Source of the DNA: Marinobacter sp. X15-166B
Lineage (GTDB): Bacteria; Pseudomonadota; Gammaproteobacteria; Pseudomonadales; Oleiphilaceae
Direction of reading: 5' to 3'
DNA length: 64,000 bases
NCBI RefSeq assembly: GCF_001752365.1
Contig: NZ_MEIY01000001.1
Coordinates: 160,347 to 224,346, forward strand
In this document: positions 7,553 to 17,807 of the stretch, piece after piece
Numbering within the stretch: position 1 is the stretch's first letter
How the letters are laid out: each line of letters begins with the position of its first letter
Made by a program: the position numbers and the translations under genes
Notes under the pieces: generated by a model
Seen by the model: only the letters and a program-made list of their open reading frames with translations
Databases searched by the model: none
What the model was told of the DNA's origin: nothing

Positions 7553-8485
7553 TTAGGCCGATATTCGTTTGGCGTGACCGGCGCTGGGTTCCGCGTCATG
7601 CCCCTCAATGAACTGAGCAAACTCCTCCCCCAGTTCCGGGTGTCTCAGGCCGTAGGTGACAAACGTCTGCATGTAGCCCTGTTTATTGCCACAATCGTGG
7701 GAACGACCCTGAATCTGGAACGCCTCCACAACCTCCTGATCCATCAACATGCCGATGGCATCGGTCAGCTGGACTTCCCCACCCGCACCGACCGGGGTTT
7801 GCTCCAGAAGCTCCCAGATCGCGCCCGACAGGACGTAACGCCCCACCACCGCCAGATTCGACGGAGCCTGATCAACCGGCGGCTTCTCCACTATCGCCGT
7901 CATCGGCTGCGATTCACCCGCACCCAACGTGACCTCGCCAATATCCACCACGCCATAGCTGGAGACTTTGTCCTGGGGGACCGGCTCGACCATGATCTGA
8001 CTGTTAGCGGATTCCGCATACCGGGCAATCATCGCCGCCAGGTTCTCGGTGTGCAGATCAGACATAGCGTCATCAATCAACACATCCGGCAGCACCACCG
8101 CGAACGGCTCATTACCCACCGCCGGGCGGGCGCAGGCAATGGCATGCCCCAATCCCCTCGCTTCACCCTGACGCACGTGCAGCAAGGTCACGTCGCTGGG
8201 ACAAATGGACTGCACCTCATCCAGCAGCTGCCGCTTTACTCGCTTTTCCAGCATCGATTCCAGCTCAAAACTGGTGTCGAAATGGTTCTCTATCGAGTTT
8301 TTACTGGCGTGGGTCACCAATACAATCTCTTTAATGCCCGCCGCGATGCATTCGTTGACCACGTATTGAATGAGCGGTTTATCCACTATGGGCAGCATCT
8401 CTTTGGGGATGGCTTTGGTGGCTGGCAACATGCGCGTACCGAGACCGGCGACAGGTATCACCGCTTTACGAATTGGAGTCATCAA
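7553..8485 (-). CDS. galU: UTP--glucose-1-phosphate uridylyltransferase
   Basis: 310 residues. Contains the GalU nucleotidyltransferase signature [17 protein letters not shown] at residues 16-32, then [13 protein letters not shown] and VVEKP-type substrate motifs ([13 protein letters not shown]). It makes UDP-glucose from UTP and glucose-1-phosphate. UDP-glucose is the substrate of the Ugd enzyme encoded two genes upstream, so the two work in series towards UDP-glucuronate. Starts with ATG 65 bases after the end of the WbpM-like gene; probably in the same transcript. Confidence 0.96.
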   Translation of the reverse strand: MMTPIRKAVIPVAGLGTRMLPATKAIPKEMLPIVDKPLIQYVVNECIAAGIKEIVLVTHASKNSIENHFDTSFELESMLEKRVKRQLLDEVQSICPSDVTLLHVRQGEARGLGHAIACARPAVGNEPFAVVLPDVLIDDAMSDLHTENLAAMIARYAESANSQIMVEPVPQDKVSSYGVVDIGEVTLGAGESQPMTAIVEKPPVDQAPSNLAVVGRYVLSGAIWELLEQTPVGAGGEVQLTDAIGMLMDQEVVEAFQIQGRSHDCGNKQGYMQTFVTYGLRHPELGEEFAQFIEGHDAEPSAGHAKRISA

Positions 8486-8550
8486 ACAACCTTACTTGAA
8501 TGGAGAATAATTACCGGTAGCGGAGGCAGGCTTCACCCTGCCCCAAACGT

Positions 8551-10485
8551 TTATACCGTTAGCCGCGTCACATTGCTGGCGGTGGCCTGTAGCTGGCTGC
8601 CGGATTCGGTGCACCACACCAGGTCGGCGGTATCGCCATTGGGCGTGTACCCGGTGGGCGCTTCCTTGAGGAGCTGGATGATGCGGGAGCAATCAAACGC
8701 CCGGCTGGCGGCGCTCAGGTTCTGCAGCATCAACTCCACCTCCGGCCAGGCCATGGACACCTCCCGGGCCATCATGATTCTTGGGTGGGCGGTGCCTTGC
8801 GGGTCGTCGCCAATCAGCAACTCTTCAAACAGTTTTTCTCCGGGGCGCAAGCCGGTAAACACCACTTCAATGTCGCCGTCCGGGCGATCGGCGGTTTTTT
8901 CCGTAAGCCCCATCAGATTGATCATCTTGCGGGCCAGATCGGCAATCTTGACCGGCTCCCCCATGTCGAGCACAAACACCTCACCGTCCCGGCCCATGCT
9001 GCCCGCCTGCAGCACCAGCTGACTGGCCTCGGGGATGGTCATGAAGTAGCGGATGATGTCCGGGTGGGTAACCGTGACCGGCCCGCCGTCGCGAATCTGA
9101 TCGCGGAACAGGGGCACCACCGACCCGGAGGAACCCAGCACGTTGCCGAAACGCACCATGGAAAACGCCGTATCCTGCTGGCGCTGAGCCAGCCCCTGCA
9201 GCACCAGTTCCGCCAGCCGTTTACTGGCCCCCATCACGTTGGTCGGGCGCACGGCTTTGTCGGTGGATACGAGCACAAACCGCTCCACCCCTGCCGCAAT
9301 CGCCGCCTCGGCGGTGTGCCAGGTGCCAAACACGTTGTTCTGCACCCCCTCAATCACGTTGTGCTCCACCAGTGGCACGTGCTTGTAGGCGGCGGCGTGG
9401 TACACCGTTTGCACCCCAAACGCCCGCATCACCGTCTCACAGCGGCGCCGGTGGGATACCGAACCCAGCAACGGGTGAATGGTGACCCCGAGCTCTTCGA
9501 CCTGGTTGATGGTGGCCAGTTCTTTCTCGATGGAATAGAGCGCAAACTCGGAGCGTTCAAACAGCACCAGGTTACTGGGCTTCTGGCGAATGATCTGCCG
9601 GCAGAGTTCCGAACCAATGGAGCCGCCGGCCCCGGTGACCATCACCGATTTCTGATACAGACTCTGTGCGACCACCGCCGAATTGGGGCGGACGGGGTCA
9701 CGGCCCAACAGGTCTTCCAGTTCCAGATCGCGGATGTCGTTGATGCGCGCCTGGCCGGCCATGAGCTCGGCCATCGAGGGCACGGTTTGCACCGGTAACC
9801 CCAGCTTCTCAAGTTGTTGCAGCAAGCGCCGGCGGTCCACATTGGCGTCCGCATCCAAGGCCAACAGCAGACGCTTGACCTGATGGCGCTCCACCACTTC
9901 TTGCAGATGATCCAAGGAAAACGCCGGCAACCCGGCAATCACCGCCCGGTGGTTGGCCGGAATCAACGAAATAAACACCGCCGGATGGTACTCCGTACCC
10001 TGTTGCAGCGCCTGCGCCAGCTGAGTCCCGGTTTCCCCGGCCCCCACAATGGCGACGTACTCTTTTCCCCGCGCCGACGACCGATTGACCAGCATGCGCA
10101 CACTCATGCGGCTGCCGCCAACAAAAATAAACGCCAGCGCCGCGTAGATAAGCGGCACCGAACGGGGCACCGGCACGTGCAGGCTGTAGCCCAGTACAAT
10201 CAACAGCACGGCCGAAACCGCCACGCCGGTAATGATGGTGACAAACGCCTGATCGCTCATGTAACGCACCACCGCGCGGTACAAGCCCAGGCGCACGAAC
10301 ACACCCAGGGTGAACACCACGGTGAGCGCAGAGATCAGCAATTCGCCCTTGTTGGGCACCCAAAAACTCTGCTCCAGGCGGAGAGCGAAGGCGGCCCAGA
10401 GTGCAAAGAACAGCGCCACGCTATCTACGCACACGGAAATGATGCGCTTGTTTAAGCGGGAGAGTTTTAGGAAGGAATCGAACAA
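8551..10485 (-). CDS. wbpM: Membrane nucleoside-diphosphate-sugar 4,6-dehydratase (WbpM/PglF family)
   Basis: 644 residues. Four N-terminal membrane segments are followed by a first Rossmann-like domain (IVGAGETGTQLAQ) and a second catalytic one (VMVTGAGGSIGSELCRQI near residue 310). The catalytic region STDKAVRPTNVMGASKRL follows, with the family's modified active site in place of the usual YxxxK. Members convert UDP-GlcNAc to UDP-4-keto-6-deoxy-GlcNAc at the inner membrane. With the aminotransferase, acetyltransferase and PglC-like transferase genes just upstream, a PglF role in UDP-bacillosamine formation is likely; a UDP-QuiNAc or D-FucNAc route is the alternative. Confidence 0.93.
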   Translation of the reverse strand: MFDSFLKLSRLNKRIISVCVDSVALFFALWAAFALRLEQSFWVPNKGELLISALTVVFTLGVFVRLGLYRAVVRYMSDQAFVTIITGVAVSAVLLIVLGYSLHVPVPRSVPLIYAALAFIFVGGSRMSVRMLVNRSSARGKEYVAIVGAGETGTQLAQALQQGTEYHPAVFISLIPANHRAVIAGLPAFSLDHLQEVVERHQVKRLLLALDADANVDRRRLLQQLEKLGLPVQTVPSMAELMAGQARINDIRDLELEDLLGRDPVRPNSAVVAQSLYQKSVMVTGAGGSIGSELCRQIIRQKPSNLVLFERSEFALYSIEKELATINQVEELGVTIHPLLGSVSHRRRCETVMRAFGVQTVYHAAAYKHVPLVEHNVIEGVQNNVFGTWHTAEAAIAAGVERFVLVSTDKAVRPTNVMGASKRLAELVLQGLAQRQQDTAFSMVRFGNVLGSSGSVVPLFRDQIRDGGPVTVTHPDIIRYFMTIPEASQLVLQAGSMGRDGEVFVLDMGEPVKIADLARKMINLMGLTEKTADRPDGDIEVVFTGLRPGEKLFEELLIGDDPQGTAHPRIMMAREVSMAWPEVELMLQNLSAASRAFDCSRIIQLLKEAPTGYTPNGDTADLVWCTESGSQLQATASNVTRLTV

Positions 10486-10536
10486 AACGGCCTCCGGCCA
10501 GTGGTTATTATTACAACAATCCAGTATTGGAGCCTG

Positions 10537-11703
10537 CTAATCGCTACCAAAAAGATCCCGAGTATAGACCTTGTCTACCACATCCTGAAGGTCCGCATGG
10601 TGACGGTTGGCAACAATCACATCGGACAGCTGTTTAAACTCCGCCAGGTCGGTCAGCACCCGGGAGTTATAAAAGTGCTCGGCCTCCAGTTCTGGCTCAT
10701 ACACTACCACTTCAATGCCCTTTGCTTTTAAACGTTTCATCACACCCTGTATAGCCGACGCCCTGAAATTATCAGACCCTGACTTCATCACCAGTCGGTA
10801 TACACCCACCACCTGCGGTTTACGTGCCAGGATGTCATCGGCGATGAAATCTTTGCGGGTGCGGTTGGCATCCACAATGGCTTTGATCAGGTTGTTGGGC
10901 ACCTCCTCGTAGTTGGCCAGCAATTGCTTAGTGTCTTTGGGCAAGCAATAGCCGCCATAACCGAATGAGGGATTGTTGTAATGGTCGCCAATGCGCGGGT
11001 CCAGACCCACACCTTCAATAACCTGGCGGGTGTCCAAACCGTGGCGGACGGCGTAGCTATCCAGCTCGTTGAAGTAAGCCACACGCATTGCAAGATAGGT
11101 GTTGGAAAACAGTTTGATGGCTTCCGCTTCGGTGCTGTCGGTGAACAACACGGGCACATCCTCCCGGATGGCGCCCTGCTGTAGCAGGCTGGCGAACACC
11201 TCGGCCCGTTCGGAACGCTCACCCACAATAATACGCGACGGATACAGGTTGTCGTGCAGCGCCTTACCTTCGCGCAGAAACTCCGGCGAGAAAATAATGT
11301 TACTGGTTTTAAAGCGCTCGCACACCTCACGGGTATAGCCCACAGGCACCGTCGATTTAATCACCATTACTGCTTGCGGGTTAATGTCCAGGACATCCTG
11401 AATCACAGACTCAACCGTTTGAGTGTCAAAGTAGTTGGTTTTGGGGTCGTAGTCTGTGGGTGTAGCGATGACAACATAAACTGCACCTTGATAGGCCTGC
11501 TCTTTATTAAGAGTGGCGGTAAAGTTCAGGTCTTTGTTGGCCAGGTAGTCGGAGATTTCCGCATCTTCAATCGAGCTTATCCGATCGTTCAGAAAGCCCA
11601 CTCTCTCTGGGTCGATATCCAGCGCGACCACTTGATTGCTTTGCGCTAACAATACCGCATTAGACAGGCCCACATATCCTGTACCTACGACCGCTATTTT
11701 CAT
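10537..11703 (-). CDS. ugd: UDP-glucose 6-dehydrogenase
   Basis: 388 residues, [20 protein letters not shown] at the N-terminus for NAD binding. The catalytic cysteine is in [16 protein letters not shown] (near residue 256). It is the short class of UDP-glucose dehydrogenase (about 388 residues) found in polysaccharide loci and makes UDP-glucuronate. It is distinct from the TviB-type enzyme at 4.6-5.9 kb, so the locus has two sugar-nucleotide dehydrogenases. GalU downstream supplies its substrate. Confidence 0.95.
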   Translation of the reverse strand: MKIAVVGTGYVGLSNAVLLAQSNQVVALDIDPERVGFLNDRISSIEDAEISDYLANKDLNFTATLNKEQAYQGAVYVVIATPTDYDPKTNYFDTQTVESVIQDVLDINPQAVMVIKSTVPVGYTREVCERFKTSNIIFSPEFLREGKALHDNLYPSRIIVGERSERAEVFASLLQQGAIREDVPVLFTDSTEAEAIKLFSNTYLAMRVAYFNELDSYAVRHGLDTRQVIEGVGLDPRIGDHYNNPSFGYGGYCLPKDTKQLLANYEEVPNNLIKAIVDANRTRKDFIADDILARKPQVVGVYRLVMKSGSDNFRASAIQGVMKRLKAKGIEVVVYEPELEAEHFYNSRVLTDLAEFKQLSDVIVANRHHADLQDVVDKVYTRDLFGSD

Positions 11704-11818
11704 CAGTCAAACACCATAACTTTGAACAGCTTTAACACCGCTCGATTAAAACAACTGAATAAAACCTCTACATCCCGAAAAGTATCATGCTCTGGAATGA
11801 CTAAGATTCAGGCGAGAT

Positions 11819-13006
11819 TCAAGTATTATTGCGAGTTGCGTTCATCATAATTTCTGTCAGCACTCGGCAAGTTTTTTCCATTTCACCGGTTGTTAACGTG
11901 GGGTGCACCAAGAACATCAGGCTGGTGACGCCCAGTTCTTTAGCGACTGGTAGCGATACCTTCGGCCGCCACTCGGTGTCATCAAAGGCTTTTTCCAAAT
12001 AAACTTCTGAGCAAGACCCCGAGAAACACGGCACTCCAGCTTCAACAATCGCATTCTGGATACGATCCCGGCTCCAACCTTCGGCCAGTTTGTTCGTATC
12101 GACAAAGACATAGCACTTATAAGCGGCGTGCTCGATGGTCTCTGGAACAGCAGGCACTCGTAAACCAGGTAACGTTTTCGCGCAGTCCCAGAGCATGCTG
12201 GCATTATGTTGGCGAGCCTCTCGCCATTGCGCCATGCGGGCAAGCTGAATGCGGCCGATCGCGCCCTGCATCTCGGTCATCCGCCAGTTGGTACCAAAGC
12301 TTTCGTGCAACCAGCGGAAACCGGCGGGGTGCTCACGCTCGTAGACCGCATCCCAACTTTTACCATGGTCTTTAAACGACCACATTCGCGACCATAACTC
12401 TTTGTCGTTACACGTCACCATGCCACCTTCACCACCGGTGGTCATGATCTTGTCCTGACAGAACGACCAAGCTCCGGCGTGACCGATGCCACCTACGGAG
12501 CGCCCTTTATAACGTGCTCCATGGGCCTGGGCGCAGTCTTCAATCACAAACAGATTGTGCTGCTCGGCCAGCTCCATAATTGGATCCATATCGCAGGGCC
12601 AGCCCGCCAGATGCACGCACATCACCGCGCGGGTTTTGTCGGTCATCACCGCCGCAATGCTTTCGGCGGTGACGTTCTGGGAGTCACGATCCACGTCGGC
12701 AAACACCGGCACCGCACCGGCCAACACTATGCTGGACGCTGAGGCCAAAAAGGTGCGCGAGGTCACAATCACCTCGTCACCAGCGCCAATACCCAGCCCC
12801 TGTATAATCAGATCCAGAGCGACCGTGCCATTCGCCACGGCAATGGCGTACTCACTGTCAGAAAAGGTAGCGAATTCCTTTTCAAACTCTCGGCATTCCT
12901 TACCGGTCCAGTAGTTCACTTTGTTGGAAAGCAGCACGCGGGAAACAGCATCGGCTTCTTCCTGGGTGAAGGACGGCCAAGGGGAAAAGGGGGTGTTTAG
13001 CATCAC
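11819..13006 (-). CDS. DegT/DnrJ/EryC1/StrS aminotransferase, PglE-like
   Basis: 395 residues, fold-type I PLP enzyme of sugar biosynthesis. The N-terminal FSPWPSFTQEEADAVSRVL and the VANGTVALDLIIQGLGIGAG block are typical. The PLP lysine lies in FCQDKIMTTGGEGGMVTC, near residue 186. It should transfer an amino group from glutamate to a 4-keto sugar nucleotide. Placed between a WbpM/PglF dehydratase gene and a PglD-like acetyltransferase gene, the likely product is UDP-4-amino-4,6-dideoxy-GlcNAc (the PglE step). Either of the first two ATG codons may start it. Confidence 0.93.
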   Translation of the reverse strand: MMLNTPFSPWPSFTQEEADAVSRVLLSNKVNYWTGKECREFEKEFATFSDSEYAIAVANGTVALDLIIQGLGIGAGDEVIVTSRTFLASASSIVLAGAVPVFADVDRDSQNVTAESIAAVMTDKTRAVMCVHLAGWPCDMDPIMELAEQHNLFVIEDCAQAHGARYKGRSVGGIGHAGAWSFCQDKIMTTGGEGGMVTCNDKELWSRMWSFKDHGKSWDAVYEREHPAGFRWLHESFGTNWRMTEMQGAIGRIQLARMAQWREARQHNASMLWDCAKTLPGLRVPAVPETIEHAAYKCYVFVDTNKLAEGWSRDRIQNAIVEAGVPCFSGSCSEVYLEKAFDDTEWRPKVSLPVAKELGVTSLMFLVHPTLTTGEMEKTCRVLTEIMMNATRNNT

Positions 13007-13047
13007 TTCGTCCTTAAACGATGAAAGAGTGCAAGCGCGATCAGAAA

Positions 13048-13701
13048 TTAACGAGAAAACGGGCGGGCAGGGTTTCCGACAACGGTTACGCCGGGGGGAA
13101 CATCTTTGGTTACTACGGCGCCCATTCCAACTATTGCTCCCTTACCAATCACCAGAGGCTTCCCAGGGGCTCCCTGCTTAATAACCGCACCGGTGCCGAT
13201 GTAGGCGTGATCTTCGATATGAACGTTACCGTTACAACGCACACTCGGCGCAAAGGTCACATAGTCCCCAATCACACAATCATGCGCCACATAACTGTAA
13301 ATATTGGCGTGAAAGTGCTTACCGATTTTGATGTTCGAGGTAAGCTGCGTGAAGTGACATAAAATGGCGCCCTTACCCACATCTACCGAATCGAGAACCA
13401 CTACGTTATCGGCCTCAACACTAAGCACTTCAAGGTTATCTTTTGCGCACTTAGCTTCCAAAGCCTCTCTAACCTGGCTGTTTGCGATCGCAAAAACCAC
13501 AAACCTCTTATTCGCATCGAGCTGCAAAAAATCTTCATACCGAAGAACCGGATACTGGTTTAACTCTCTCTCGTCGGAGCCGTCATCCACGAAAACCAAT
13601 TTTAGATTATTATACTGACTTTCTAACTGCTCTCTTACCAAGGGAAGTACTTCACGCCCAAAGCCACTGGCGCCATAAACTCCAACTAAGCAATCAGTCA
13701 T
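13048..13701 (-). CDS. pglD: Sugar O/N-acyltransferase of the NeuD/PglD family
   Basis: 217 residues from ATG at 13701 ([17 protein letters not shown]). The N-terminal Rossmann-like part binds the sugar nucleotide. The C-terminal part is a left-handed beta-helix of hexapeptide repeats ([28 protein letters not shown]), ending GNPARPF. The general-base histidine of the family would be the H in [19 protein letters not shown]. It probably acetylates the 4-amino group with acetyl-CoA. Its start overlaps the stop of the pglC-like gene by eight bases (ATGACTGA), showing translational coupling. Confidence 0.9.
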   Translation of the reverse strand: MTDCLVGVYGASGFGREVLPLVREQLESQYNNLKLVFVDDGSDERELNQYPVLRYEDFLQLDANKRFVVFAIANSQVREALEAKCAKDNLEVLSVEADNVVVLDSVDVGKGAILCHFTQLTSNIKIGKHFHANIYSYVAHDCVIGDYVTFAPSVRCNGNVHIEDHAYIGTGAVIKQGAPGKPLVIGKGAIVGMGAVVTKDVPPGVTVVGNPARPFSR

Positions 13702-14302
13702 ATTTACCTCTACTGGCCCCTTCAAATCGTGACATGGTCACCTCACCCTCACCACTGATCCCATCTCTCACCAGAACTTTTTTAACAGTTAGAATCAGTA
13801 TCTTGATATCAATCCACAAGCTGCGATTGTCCACATACCACACATCCAGTTTGAACTTTTCTTCCCAGGAAATGGCGTTACGTCCGTTAACCTGCGCCCA
13901 CCCCGTTATACCTGGACGAACCTCATGACGGCGATACTGCTCTTTGGAGTACAGCGGAAGGTATTCCATCAGTAACGGCCTTGGGCCGACCAGGCTCATA
14001 TCACCTTTCAACACGTTCCAAAGGCCGGGTAACTCATCCAAGCTGGTGGAGCGCAAAAAACGGCCAAAGGGCGTGATCCGTTCAGAATCCGACAACGGCT
14101 TTCCGCTTTCATCGTAGGCATCGCACATGGTGCGGAATTTCACCAATTCGAACGGGTTCCCATGGAGGCCTGGGCGAATTTGGCGGAAGAGTACGGGGGA
14201 GCCAAGTTTGCGGCGGACTTGCCAGGCAACAATGAGAATGACCGGCGATAGCAGTAACAGACCGAAAGTGGCAGCAATGATGTCGAGGAGCCTCTTAAGC
14301 AT
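13694..14302 (-). CDS. pglC: Initiating phosphoglycosyl transferase, PglC type
   Basis: 202 residues, the small monotopic phosphoglycosyl transferase form. An N-terminal re-entrant hydrophobic helix with [20 protein letters not shown] is followed by LVKFRTM, the catalytic pair in [19 protein letters not shown], and [11 protein letters not shown]. It transfers a sugar-1-phosphate, probably diNAc-bacillosamine, onto undecaprenyl phosphate at the inner membrane and so starts each O-unit. The flanking pglD and WbuB-like genes both overlap it by eight bases. Confidence 0.93.
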   Translation of the reverse strand: MLKRLLDIIAATFGLLLLSPVILIVAWQVRRKLGSPVLFRQIRPGLHGNPFELVKFRTMCDAYDESGKPLSDSERITPFGRFLRSTSLDELPGLWNVLKGDMSLVGPRPLLMEYLPLYSKEQYRRHEVRPGITGWAQVNGRNAISWEEKFKLDVWYVDNRSLWIDIKILILTVKKVLVRDGISGEGEVTMSRFEGASRGKYD

Positions 14303-15473
14303 AATTTATTTCACCGTTCATAGAACCCGGAACCGTTATATGCCGAAGCTCCTTTGCAAAATATGGAATATACAGCTTTTCGCGCATTCCTGAGCGCATC
14401 ATATAATTCTCGTCCCCACGCTTCTCAAGCGAAAAAAAACACTTTACTAGAGCAGCGTGATTCGCCGGGCAAACCACCCCAATCTGCAACTGCTCCACCC
14501 ACCGGGCAACACTCGTGTCTTCGCCGCACACTGCCAACACCCCAGCGCCCGATAAGGCATACCCGGAAGACTTACTAGGAAAGGCGTATTTCGTGACTTC
14601 ATCATCAATCGGTAACAGCGCCCAGCGGTGCTGGTTGACCAGTTCTGCGGCCTCCGTGGCGGGAATAATGCCCAAGTAGTCCACCTGCTCGTAGGTATCT
14701 GCCAATGCCTGCACATCCGGCGCATGGACACCACCACCAGCGAAGGTGAAACGCATCTTACCACCTTGTTGCAAGTAATCCCGAATGGCCGCCATTAACA
14801 GGGGGATACGCTGCAGGCGGCCGGCGTTACCGCAGAACACGATACCATTGGTGCGCTTTTCCGTCGAAACTGCGGTCACTTCAAATGATGGATTGTCCAG
14901 TAGGTGTATTGGGCGTTGAGTGCCGCTGCGCTGTCGGATATAGGACTTCATATCTTCAGAGAGCGTGATAATCGCATCCGCATGGCGCAGTGTGTAATTG
15001 TCTGCCCTTTGCAACAATCGGAACAATACCCGGTTTACAGGTACCACAATATTGGCGGCTTCCGGGTGAATATCCTGAAGGTGATAAACATAGCGGGCAC
15101 CAAATAACCGGCAATAAACCGCCACAATAAACGGAACCACCACCGGCGGGTTGGTGGATACGTACACATTCTCTGGCCTGGCGCGCAACAGACTGATGAA
15201 GGTCCACAGCATGAAGAACACGGCTTCAGCAATGCGTTTTATCACACCACTGGCTGAGGTGGTGTAAGACTTACAGGCTCGAACCTGAACGTCTTTACCC
15301 CGCCCTTTGCTCTCCAAAAGGCCTGAAAGGTCACCATCGGCCTGGGTAATCACACACACGGAATGGTGCTCGGCCACCTGCTCCGCAAACTGCAACAACC
15401 CCTCGCCAATTACCTGACTTTGAGGCCAAAAACTCCGATTAACAATCACCAAACCCGTTTTTTTACGCGCCAT
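14295..15473 (-). CDS. wbuB: Glycosyltransferase family 4, WbuB-like (probable L-FucNAc transferase)
   Basis: 392 residues, GT-B fold. N-terminal [18 protein letters not shown] and the [11 protein letters not shown] motif are typical of WbuB. The C-terminal nucleotide-sugar part includes [15 protein letters not shown] and [20 protein letters not shown]. WbuB-type enzymes of enteric O-antigen loci add L-FucNAc to the lipid-linked first sugar. The capE-capF-capG genes directly upstream make UDP-L-FucNAc, which supports that assignment by context. Confidence 0.85.
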   Translation of the reverse strand: MARKKTGLVIVNRSFWPQSQVIGEGLLQFAEQVAEHHSVCVITQADGDLSGLLESKGRGKDVQVRACKSYTTSASGVIKRIAEAVFFMLWTFISLLRARPENVYVSTNPPVVVPFIVAVYCRLFGARYVYHLQDIHPEAANIVVPVNRVLFRLLQRADNYTLRHADAIITLSEDMKSYIRQRSGTQRPIHLLDNPSFEVTAVSTEKRTNGIVFCGNAGRLQRIPLLMAAIRDYLQQGGKMRFTFAGGGVHAPDVQALADTYEQVDYLGIIPATEAAELVNQHRWALLPIDDEVTKYAFPSKSSGYALSGAGVLAVCGEDTSVARWVEQLQIGVVCPANHAALVKCFFSLEKRGDENYMMRSGMREKLYIPYFAKELRHITVPGSMNGEINYA

Positions 15474-15488
15474 AGGGGCTATGCTGCC

Positions 15489-16619
15489 TTAATACTGCTT
15501 CCAAACCGTCTGCATCACATAATCCCGATAACTGTGGATTATCCGCACAACCTTATCCGCCACGTTCGGCATACTGTAGTCTTCCACCAACCGCATGGAG
15601 CGTTCATCGCCCCTGCTCTGATTATCAAGAATGGCCAAACCCTGCAGTACGCGTTCAGTTTTCAGGCCCACCATCATAGCGGCAGTTTCTTCCATGCCTT
15701 CGGGGCGTTCGTGGGCTTCGCGAATGTTCAGAGCGGGGAAGTTGAGGATAGAGGCTTCTTCACTTATCGTACCGCTGTCCGACAACACCGCTTTGGCGCT
15801 CAGTTGCAGCTTGTTGTAATCTTTGAAACCCAGGGGCTTCAGCAGACGCACGTTCTGGTGGAACTGCACCCCCATGGCATCCACCCGCTTTTGGGTTCTG
15901 GGGTGGGTGGAGACAATCACCGGGTAGCCGTACTGCTCCGCCACTGCGTTCAGGGTGTCGACCAAAGCCAGGAAGTTCCTGCCGGAATCCACGTTCTCTT
16001 CCCGGTGGGCACTGACCACGAAGAACTGCTTCTCCTTCAGGCCCAGGCGCTCCAGAACATCGGAAGCGTCAATGCCGTCACGGAAGTAGTTCAGCACTTC
16101 AAACATCGGGCTGCCGGTTTTGATCACACGGTCGGGCGGCAGGCCTTCGCGCAACAAGTAATCGCGGGCGATGGTGCTGTAGGTGAGGTTGATATCCGCC
16201 GTGTGATCCACAATGCGACGGTTGATCTCTTCCGGTACGCGCATATCGAAGCAGCGGTTGCCGGCTTCCATATGGAAGGTCGGTATTTTGCGGCGCTTCG
16301 CGGGAATCACCGCCATGCAACTGTTAGTATCGCCCAGTACCAGCAGAACTTCAGGCTGAACTTCTGCCAGCACTTTATCAACCGCGACAATCACGTTACC
16401 AATGGTTTCTGCTCCCGTAGCACCGGCGGCGCTCAAGAAGTGATCCGGTTTGCGAATGCCCAGATCCTGGAAGAAAATTTCATTCAGCTCGAAATCGTAG
16501 TTCTGGCCGGTGTGCACCAGAATGTGCTCGCAATAATCATCCAGCTTAGCCATTACGCGGGAAAGGCGGATGATCTCGGGACGAGTGCCTACAACCGTCA
16601 TTACCTTAAGTTTTTTCAT
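15489..16619 (-). CDS. capG: UDP-N-acetylglucosamine 2-epimerase family, CapG/WbjD type
   Basis: 376 residues. VVGTRPEIIRLSRVMAKLDD is the 2-epimerase N-terminus; VHTGQNYD, DTNSCMAVIPAKRRKIP, HMEAGNRCFDMRVPEEINRR and the C-terminal DSGTISEEASILNFPAL are all family motifs. HMEAGNRCFD is the form seen in CapG/WbjD/FnlC, which epimerise the intermediate to UDP-L-FucNAc, rather than in WecB. It is the last of three consecutive genes of this pathway. Confidence 0.93.
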   Translation of the reverse strand: MKKLKVMTVVGTRPEIIRLSRVMAKLDDYCEHILVHTGQNYDFELNEIFFQDLGIRKPDHFLSAAGATGAETIGNVIVAVDKVLAEVQPEVLLVLGDTNSCMAVIPAKRRKIPTFHMEAGNRCFDMRVPEEINRRIVDHTADINLTYSTIARDYLLREGLPPDRVIKTGSPMFEVLNYFRDGIDASDVLERLGLKEKQFFVVSAHREENVDSGRNFLALVDTLNAVAEQYGYPVIVSTHPRTQKRVDAMGVQFHQNVRLLKPLGFKDYNKLQLSAKAVLSDSGTISEEASILNFPALNIREAHERPEGMEETAAMMVGLKTERVLQGLAILDNQSRGDERSMRLVEDYSMPNVADKVVRIIHSYRDYVMQTVWKQY

Positions 16620-16674
16620 AGTAAGAACTGTACTCAGTTATCTGTTGACTGAAACGTAGGAACAACCCTGCGAA

Positions 16675-17802
16675 TTATAGGGGGCAGGCAAATGTGTCTG
16701 GATTTTTCCGTTCAAAAATCTCGTTGGCCCAGAGCATAACCACCATTTCGCCGTCACCGATATTGGTGATGTCATGGGTCCAGCCTGGCACCGTTTCTAC
16801 GATCTTCGCTTCCGTTCCATCGGTAACCAATTCATACTCTTCACCGGTTTGAATCTGGCGAAACTTGAATCGAGCTTGCCCCTTGATTACCAGAAACTTT
16901 TCGGTTTTGGAGTGATGGTAATGTCCGCCGCGGGTAATTCCAGGATGCGCGGTAAAGTAAGAAAACTGACCACAGTCCGGCGTCTTAAGCATTTCAACAA
17001 ACACGCCCCGGGCATCGCCGTGCATGGGTACGCTATAGGCGAACTCTTCCGGCGGTAAAAAGCTGACGTAGGTCGAATGAAGCGCCCTGATCAGCCCTTG
17101 CCCTACCCGCTCGGTGACTAACGATTCCCGACTCGCTTTAAAGGCACGTATGGTGTCAGCCAATGCACCCACAGTGATTTTATATTGCGGCTGCACCTGC
17201 TCAAAACCTTCAGCAACCGGATTCGGCTGAGCACCGTCCAGGAGCTGTAGAAAACGGTTCACGACATCATCGATGTAAACTAACGTGACTTCTGCATCCG
17301 GGTTATTAACCTGAATAGGCTTGTCCCGGGCGATGTTATAACAGAAAGTTGCTACCACAGAATTATAGTCAGGACGTGACCACTTCCCAAACACGTTAGG
17401 CAAGCGGAAGATGTACAGCGGAAACCCGGCTTCACTTGCGGTTTTTTGCGCGGCAACTTCACCTTTGCGCTTGCTGATCCCATAATCATTTTCAACTGCA
17501 GCTTGAGTAGACGAAGCAACGACTAAGGGTACTTTCTCCCCGGTTTCCCGAACCCTCGCCGCTAAAAGCTGACTGATCTTTACTGTCAGATCGGTATTGC
17601 CCTCTTTAAACTCGCTCACATTTTGTGGGCGATTCACCCCTGCTAAATGAAACACAAAGTTCGCTTTACGTAACGCTGTCTGAAGCTCATCATCCGATGA
17701 CTCACGAGTGACCAACGAGACCTCAACACCCTCTTTTTCGGATAAGTGCTGTCGCAAGTTTCTGCCAATAAAACCGTTTGCGCCTGTAATGACTACGTGC
17801 AT
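16675..17802 (-). CDS. capF: UDP-2-acetamido-2,6-dideoxy-talose/galactose reductase-epimerase CapF
   Basis: 375 residues from the ATG at 17802 (MHVVITGANGFIGRNLR). An in-frame TTG nine bases earlier overlaps the capE stop and is less likely. The N-terminal short-chain dehydrogenase domain binds NADPH; YGISKRKGEVAAQ holds the YxxxK catalytic pair. From about residue 245 there is a cupin domain (GQFSYFTAHPGITRGGHYHH) with metal-binding histidines. This two-domain layout is specific to CapF/WbjC/FnlB, the second step of UDP-L-FucNAc synthesis. Confidence 0.93.
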   Translation of the reverse strand: MHVVITGANGFIGRNLRQHLSEKEGVEVSLVTRESSDDELQTALRKANFVFHLAGVNRPQNVSEFKEGNTDLTVKISQLLAARVRETGEKVPLVVASSTQAAVENDYGISKRKGEVAAQKTASEAGFPLYIFRLPNVFGKWSRPDYNSVVATFCYNIARDKPIQVNNPDAEVTLVYIDDVVNRFLQLLDGAQPNPVAEGFEQVQPQYKITVGALADTIRAFKASRESLVTERVGQGLIRALHSTYVSFLPPEEFAYSVPMHGDARGVFVEMLKTPDCGQFSYFTAHPGITRGGHYHHSKTEKFLVIKGQARFKFRQIQTGEEYELVTDGTEAKIVETVPGWTHDITNIGDGEMVVMLWANEIFERKNPDTFACPL

Positions 17803-17807
17803 AACTA

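Noticed and set aside
7481..9022. Plus-strand open frame of 513 codons
   Set aside because: Antisense to galU and the WbpM-like gene, both certain.
15363..16652. Plus-strand open frame of 429 codons
   Set aside because: Antisense to capG, whose motifs are complete.
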